DNA from: Chloranthus sessilifolius
Lineage: Eukaryota > Streptophyta > Magnoliopsida > Chloranthales > Chloranthaceae
DNA length: 64,000 nucleotides
NCBI GenBank assembly: GCA_021018995.1
Contig: CM037597.1
Coordinates: 35,714,936 to 35,778,935, forward strand
Reading direction: 5' to 3'
Part shown: one piece after another, positions 59,367 through 64,000 of the stretch
How positions within the stretch are numbered: position 1 is the first letter of the stretch
Layout of the letters: each line of letters begins with the position of its first letter
Translations under genes and position numbers: made by a program
The notes under the pieces: model-generated
Seen by the model: only the letters and a program-made list of their open reading frames with translations
Databases searched by the model: none
What the model was told of the DNA's origin: nothing

Positions 59367-61871
59367 TGTTAAGACCTGAAAAATACCACTTTTCACCCCT
59401 TAACTTAACCTTTGATTAGACCTTTAGACACCTAATAAACTCGTCTTAAGTGTTTTGTTCAGGAAATAATCAGCAATGAAATAAGGCCAAGAATCCTATT
59501 ATGGAGCATGCTTTGGCACCAGATGCCCCTCAGCAAGAATGAACCTTGAAGCCTCGTGCAAATCAGCTGAGCTTCCCAAGGCTTTACAGGCAACCTCTCG
59601 CGCAGATGAATGACTGGGGAGCTTCAGAAACTCAACTCCACGCAGCTCTCGCAAAGCTCAAGAGTAGAACACAGCGCTCAGTGTCGCACAGTTCAAAGCA
59701 GACCTCTCTCAATCTCGCGAAGGTCGCTTAAGACAGCTGAGGAGAGAGATCTTCAGATGATTTCTCGCGCAGCTGTCGCGCAATCACCGTGGGGTACAAT
59801 TCTCAGAAGAAGAACGCCTCGCGCAGTTCGTGCGCCATTCAAGAAAGAAAGCATCCTGGCGAAGGCAAAGCCAAGCTCGCGAAGATTGAGTGAGACAAAG
59901 AACCTCGCACAGTTCAGAACTCAAAAGAACCTCGCGAGGCAACTCGCGAAGTCCAAGTAAAGAGAAGAGCGTGCGCAGTTCTTGCGCTGCTGCTTAGCTA
60001 AGACTATTCTACCGCACAACTGCTTGAATTGCAACCTTGTGATGCTTTGAGACTGTGTTTTCTATTCAACCTCGCGAACTCCATCCCAGCAAGAGCTCAA
60101 CTCTCTACCGCGCGACCGCCTGCAGAGCAAACCAAGGCAACCTCGCGACGATTGAAGCTTCAGTGTCAAATCATCCTAGCGAAGAGCAATGAGCTACCAC
60201 GCGAGAAGTCTGGGAAACTATAGCTACTTAGCGAGGCTCTGAACCTAAACTTCCATCTCTTCAGCAGAGGGCATTCTAGAGATTTCTAGTGATTAGGGCA
60301 TGCATTCCCATGCTCAAATCTCCGTGCACACGCCCCGAGGCATCCAAGGATCAGCAGAAGGCCACGTGGCATCGTTAAAATTAGGGTTTCCTAACCCTAA
60401 TGCGCCGCCACCCCACTGCTATATATACCCAGGCCTAGCTTAGGTTTAGGTATCTGGGAACCTATCTCAGATCGCTTTTCTTTTCTCTTTCTTTTTTAAC
60501 AGTAAGTAGTTTTTCTTTTTCTTTTTCTTTTCTTCTCTCCATAGTCCAGCAATTGTTGGCTATGACTTTGTATATGTTTTTGAGTTAGATTAATGGAAGT
60601 TTTGCAATAGAATTTATACTTTGTGGGATTGTTGTTTATTTGTGAGATGTTCAATGCAAGGCTGCTGCCTTGTGATCTCCCATTGCCTTGGCCGTATTTT
60701 AAACCAATGGAGGATTGATTTTAAGGGCCACTCAGATCCAAGTAACCTGTGTGTCTGGGCTATCATGGTCTTCCAGCCTTAGCCCCACCACAGGACCTAC
60801 TAGATCTGAAATCCCCATGGGAGCTTGAGCTGGTAGCCTGGTGAACATGGTGGTGGCAGCGATAATCTTGTTTTGTCTTGGGCTCCGTGAGGAGGATAAC
60901 CTCTGGGATAGTCTGTGACCATTTAAGTGGATAGATTATAGCCTTTGGGTGATTCTGATCCACCGATCCAAGATGGATCCTTCTTCTTTTCACCTGAGCT
61001 TGTAGAAGCCTGTGAGGGATTGTACAGAGGCAGACTCTCCCATATTTTTATAGATTTACCATCAGATGTTGGATCTGATTTGGTTATAGAGATTGTAGGC
61101 TGGTGACTGGACCATTGTAGCCTCTCTCAAGCAATGGACAGCTGGATCGAAGGTTGTACTCAATCACTTGCTGGTTCTATGTGTCTGGGCTATCATGGTT
61201 TTCCAGCCTTAGCCCCACACATGGAACTTTAGAGATTGAGGTTCCCTATGGATTCCTGAGCTGGTAGCCTGGATGAAATAGTGCCTGCAATGATTTATTT
61301 ATTATGTTCTGACCCATCCCTGGATAGTGGCTCCCCTATGGGATAGTCTGTGACCATTCAAGTGGACAGATTATAGCCCTAAGGGTGGAGTCATGGCAGT
61401 AGAGATGGGTTGGATCCTTTCTCCTCAGAGGTGATAATGTAGCCTCTGGACAGGATTTTTATAACATCAGATCTAAATCTGAGTTACAAAAACTCCTCTG
61501 ATCTTGGCTCAATAACATATTTCTCACCTTTTTATAATTATTTTCCACACTCCATCCATCCTCCCAATCCTTTCTGTAATTTAGTTATTAGAATACTTAG
61601 AATAAGTGACCTTAAACTCCCCTCCTTTTAGGACTGCCAGATCTGTAGACAGATCTGGAGGGACTACTAGAGACGGCTCCCTTGGAGCCTTAGATCACCT
61701 TTTCCTGTGGGACAAACTCTTACTGATCAAAACTTGCTACAAAGGACCCTGTATCTTACAGGTCTAGGATTTCCGAGTGGTGCTGATTCATCCCCTATTT
61801 TATTCTATTTTTGGTTTTTAATTAATTTTCAACACCAACCAATAAGCAAAGCACACTTGAGATTGACAACA
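59367..61871 (+). mobile_element. Element C, 3' LTR
   Basis: 2505 bp from TGTTAAGACC to GACAACA. A TATA box TATATATA is at 60420-60427, with AGGGTTTCCTAACCCTAA just upstream and a CT-rich leader downstream. Two diverged direct repeats of about 430 bp lie at 60750-61010 and 61180-61420 (TGTGTCTGGGCTATCATGGT, GGGATAGTCTGTGACCATT). The flank at 61872 is minus-strand element G. Confidence 0.9.
59590..60240. repeat. TCGCGCAG/TCGCGAAG array in C LTR U3
   Basis: About 15 copies of CTCGCGCAG, CTCGCGAAG, GTCGCGC, CCTCGCGAG and relatives within 650 bp, 0.2-0.9 kb from the U3 end. It ends about 180 bp before the TATA box. Spacers vary. Confidence 0.92.
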
Positions 61872-62253
61872 TTAACTCCCTAGGGCAATAGTGTGCATGA
61901 TGTCGTAATTCCTTAAGGATTTGGATTATAGTAGCACCATCATTTTCGTTCTATAGATATGGTTGTTGCGCAAAGGATTGGTATGGGTTGCAAGACTGTT
62001 GAGAATTCAGAGAATGTTGGGGGCATGCATATGAAAATTCTTGTTGACTTACTCTTGGGAAGCCATAAGGATTGTCCCACTGAGGATTATAAGGACTCTC
62101 AATACTACCCCACTGAGAGGCAAATGCCTGCTCTATCTCAAATATGGTTGGATACCATCGAGTAGTTGGGAATTCCATTGAGGGGTAAGTTATGTTGAGA
62201 TTCAGCCGAGATGTGTCGTCACGGCTTTGCATCTCAAACACTATATACTGTAA

Positions 62254-62284
<31 letters not shown>

Positions 62285-62441
62285 ATATATATTTAGAAAG
62301 CAGGGAGAGAGATAAATCTGAGCCTCTAGTTTCTGTGGCTAGCAAAAGCTTAAGAAGTGATCAAAAAAAGTTGAAAATATAAAAAAATATAAAAGAGAAA
62401 GATAAATACTTGTTTTCTTAAATTAATATATTCAAATGCTT
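61872..62441 (-). mobile_element. Element G leader and start of gag-like ORF
   Basis: On the minus strand, downstream of a primer site, an ORF (62241-61951) begins MFEMQSRDDTSRLNLNITYP and is rich in Gln, Pro, Tyr and Ser. It resembles a gag N-terminus in composition but has no recognisable domain, and it is cut by the insertion of C at 61872. A (TA)n microsatellite is at 62250-62292. Confidence 0.55.
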
Positions 62442-62460
62442 TCCCCGACAGCGGCGCTAA
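62442..62460 (-). promoter_or_regulatory. Degenerate primer-binding site of G
   Basis: On the minus strand TAGCGCCGCTGTCGGGGA lies six bases after the LTR end, spaced exactly as in C. The first G is A and one C is T relative to the Asp-type site. Confidence 0.75.
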
Positions 62461-62465
62461 ACACT

Positions 62466-64000
62466 TGTTAGCGACTTGTATGTGTCATCTTTAATTAAGT
62501 CTTAACCTATTACAAGTGCACAATAGAAATTATAGTACTAGCAAAGGATCGTTCCCACAAAGATACGTTCAACCATATTAACTTAATTTTTATGAAAACA
62601 TATACTTATCTTTTAAGTTCCTAAACTACTGGAGAAATATGAATAAAAGAATTATTTCTTAATCTAAATTACATAAAATAAATCATAATCCTCATTCAGA
62701 TTATAGTCATCAATCACAATCTTCAGCTATCAGATATTTATGAATTTAAACAGTACCATTACACTATATATCATTCTTTTAGAATTTGGGCATCAATAAA
62801 AAACTAGCTTCATTCAATATAGATTTAATCTAATCAATAATCTTCTAAAACTTGGGCATCAATCAAATTCTAGAAAACTGAAGATACACTAATCTACAAA
62901 CCTCAATATGAGTCGTCAATTCAAATTAAAATTCGAAGATGTTTACAAAGCAAGAAATAAAAGAAAATTAAATCTAAATTAGAAAGTAATAAAAATTATA
63001 TCTTTCACTCCTCAGCCACAATCGTCAATTGCTTCTGAGAAACTACAGATATGTACTCTAATCTTCAGCTCCCAATTGCAGTCATCAATTGCTCTTGAGA
63101 AACCTTGGACATCTAATCTACAAAGCAATAAAAATCAACTCTAAATTGATCGGAAGAAAACCAACCTCAGTCGTTAATTGATGCTAAGAATTTCTTCGAT
63201 TATTATTCCTATACCGAGCTCTCTTATTTATATATCATAAAGAGGTGGTTTACAAGACTTCTAATTCTAATAAAAGAAATAACTAAGAATAAAACTATGC
63301 TAATATAATTCTAATTCTAATTTGTACTTTCCTTGCTTTCTTTCTGTTGATCTACTTCTGGATTGTTCTGTAGTAGAGATCTTCTGGAGTCTATGTTCAT
63401 CAATCTTCTCAGAATCGTGATATGCCAACTTCTAATTTAAAAGTTCTTCTAATTTTGTTCATGGAGGTAGAAATCTTCACGTGATCAGTAGCAGTGAGAA
63501 AGCGTCTATGTTTAGCCCATACACATAGACGTGTGTATGTGATAAACTCAGCTACAAGCTATAAACCATGTAGCAAAAGAGTCTATGAACTAAGAGACAA
63601 GGAACCAGAACAAAAAATGGAGTAAACTTCTAAACTTGTGCGTGATATTTAAGTCGCTCGCGCGACTATTTCATAAGGTCACGCGAGGGAACTAGACATC
63701 TCAGTTGCTCGCATGACTATTTAAAGATTCCAGAGTCTGAAATGTTGCTCACGCGACATTAAAAGTCACTCGCACGACTGTCAACCTATAAGAGGCTTGT
63801 GGACCAATTTTCTTCAAAAAATTTGGGCGTGAAGGGATTTGAAAGCTAGGGTTTTGTTTCCCCAACCTTCCAAACGACATTCTCACTTCGATTTCACTTC
63901 GGATTCGCACGGAATCTCCTCAAATTCACCAAAGCTTCGACGCCAAGGGTTTATTCAAGTATTATTCCATAAAAAGAGGTGAGATTTGCAGTCTAGTTCG
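62466..64000 (-). mobile_element. Element G, 5' LTR (runs to the window edge)
   Basis: Plus-strand start TGTTAGCGAC; on the minus strand it ends GCTAACA. It aligns inversely with the F LTR over about 1 kb, including the TATA box (63224-63234) and the ATTGACGAC-type repeats. The U3 terminus is not seen, so the LTR extends past 64000 or is truncated. Confidence 0.75.
63653..63781. repeat. GTCGC-GCGAC palindrome array in G U3
   Basis: Five copies: GTCGCTCGCGCGAC, GTCACGCGAG, GTTGCTCGCATGAC, GTTGCTCACGCGAC and GTCACTCGCACGAC. The first is a hairpin with GTCGC/GCGAC arms. It lies upstream of the G TATA box on the minus strand. Confidence 0.9.

Noticed and set aside
60380..60410. TTAGGGTTTCCTAACCCTAA as interstitial telomere repeat
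   Set aside because: Only two units in inverted orientation just upstream of the C TATA box. A telo-box-like promoter element is more likely than telomeric DNA.
62250..62292. (TA)n run as a promoter of the G element
   Set aside because: Ordinary microsatellite inside the leader, downstream of the primer site. The G LTR has its own TATA box at 63224-63234.
18267..64000. D (left) and G (right) as two ends of one minus-strand element spanning the nest
   Set aside because: The U3 arrays differ (TCGATCGATCGA against GTCGC-GCGAC). LTRs of one element should share the motif, so they are treated as separate elements.
63800..64000. Possible start of a host gene at the right edge (AGGGTTTTGTTTCCCCAACC region)
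   Set aside because: Leader-like composition only. It lies within the expected extent of the G LTR U3 and no ORF can be followed in the window.

Overview
This is plant nuclear DNA. I see no host gene, no tRNA or rRNA gene, and nothing prokaryotic. The whole window is a nested block of Ty3/gypsy LTR retrotransposons, as in the pericentromeric or intergenic DNA of a large angiosperm genome. I cannot name the species. I call the elements T, F, D, A, B, C and G.

Layout. (1) T, minus strand, 1009-14229: a Tekay/Del-type chromovirus. In its own 5'-3' order it has a 2.3 kb LTR, an iMet-type primer site, gag, a candidate intron, protease-RT-RNase H-integrase-chromodomain, a long palindrome array, an extra accessory ORF, a polypurine tract (PPT) and a second LTR. 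(2) F, plus strand, 14230-18266: the 3' end of an Athila-like element with its LTR, apparently interrupted by T. (3) D, minus strand, 18267-20691 and 37190-37293: the 3' part of another Athila-like element. (4) A, plus strand, 20692-37189: a 16.5 kb Tat/Ogre-type element inserted in D. It has both LTRs, a 5-bp target duplication ACCCC, gag, protease, RT, two RNase H domains and integrase, all lightly mutated. (5) B, plus strand, 37294 to about 51006: an older, heavily stopped relative of A that has lost its 3' LTR. (6) C, plus strand, 51019-61871: a non-autonomous Athila-like element with gag and a long accessory ORF but no pol. Its 5' LTR is cut to 88 bp. (7) G, minus strand, 61872-64000: the 5' LTR and leader of a further Athila-like element, interrupted by C.

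Main observation. Almost every LTR family here carries its own array of short CG-containing palindromes in U3, upstream of the TATA box where one is recognised, and usually a second array of the same motif inside the element. Motifs are TCGATTAATCGA in T, TCGATCGATCGA variants in D, a 23-bp GGCGCAAC palindrome in A, an AGCGTGTG palindrome in B, TCGCGA/TCGCGCAG in C, and GTCGC-GCGAC in G; F has a weaker AATCGTA-TACGATT case. A and B are relatives with alignable spacers between the palindromes, yet the palindrome sequence has been replaced at every position, in the LTR and in the leader. In T and C the internal array sits next to a TATA-like box and a CT-rich leader directly upstream of an accessory ORF of the same plant-specific domain family.

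Inference. These look like family-specific cis-element sets that co-evolve with a trans-acting factor, possibly element-encoded, which resembles the VANC/motif anti-silencing system of VANDAL DNA transposons. That function is a hypothesis. The arrays, their positions and the shared accessory ORF are read directly from the sequence.
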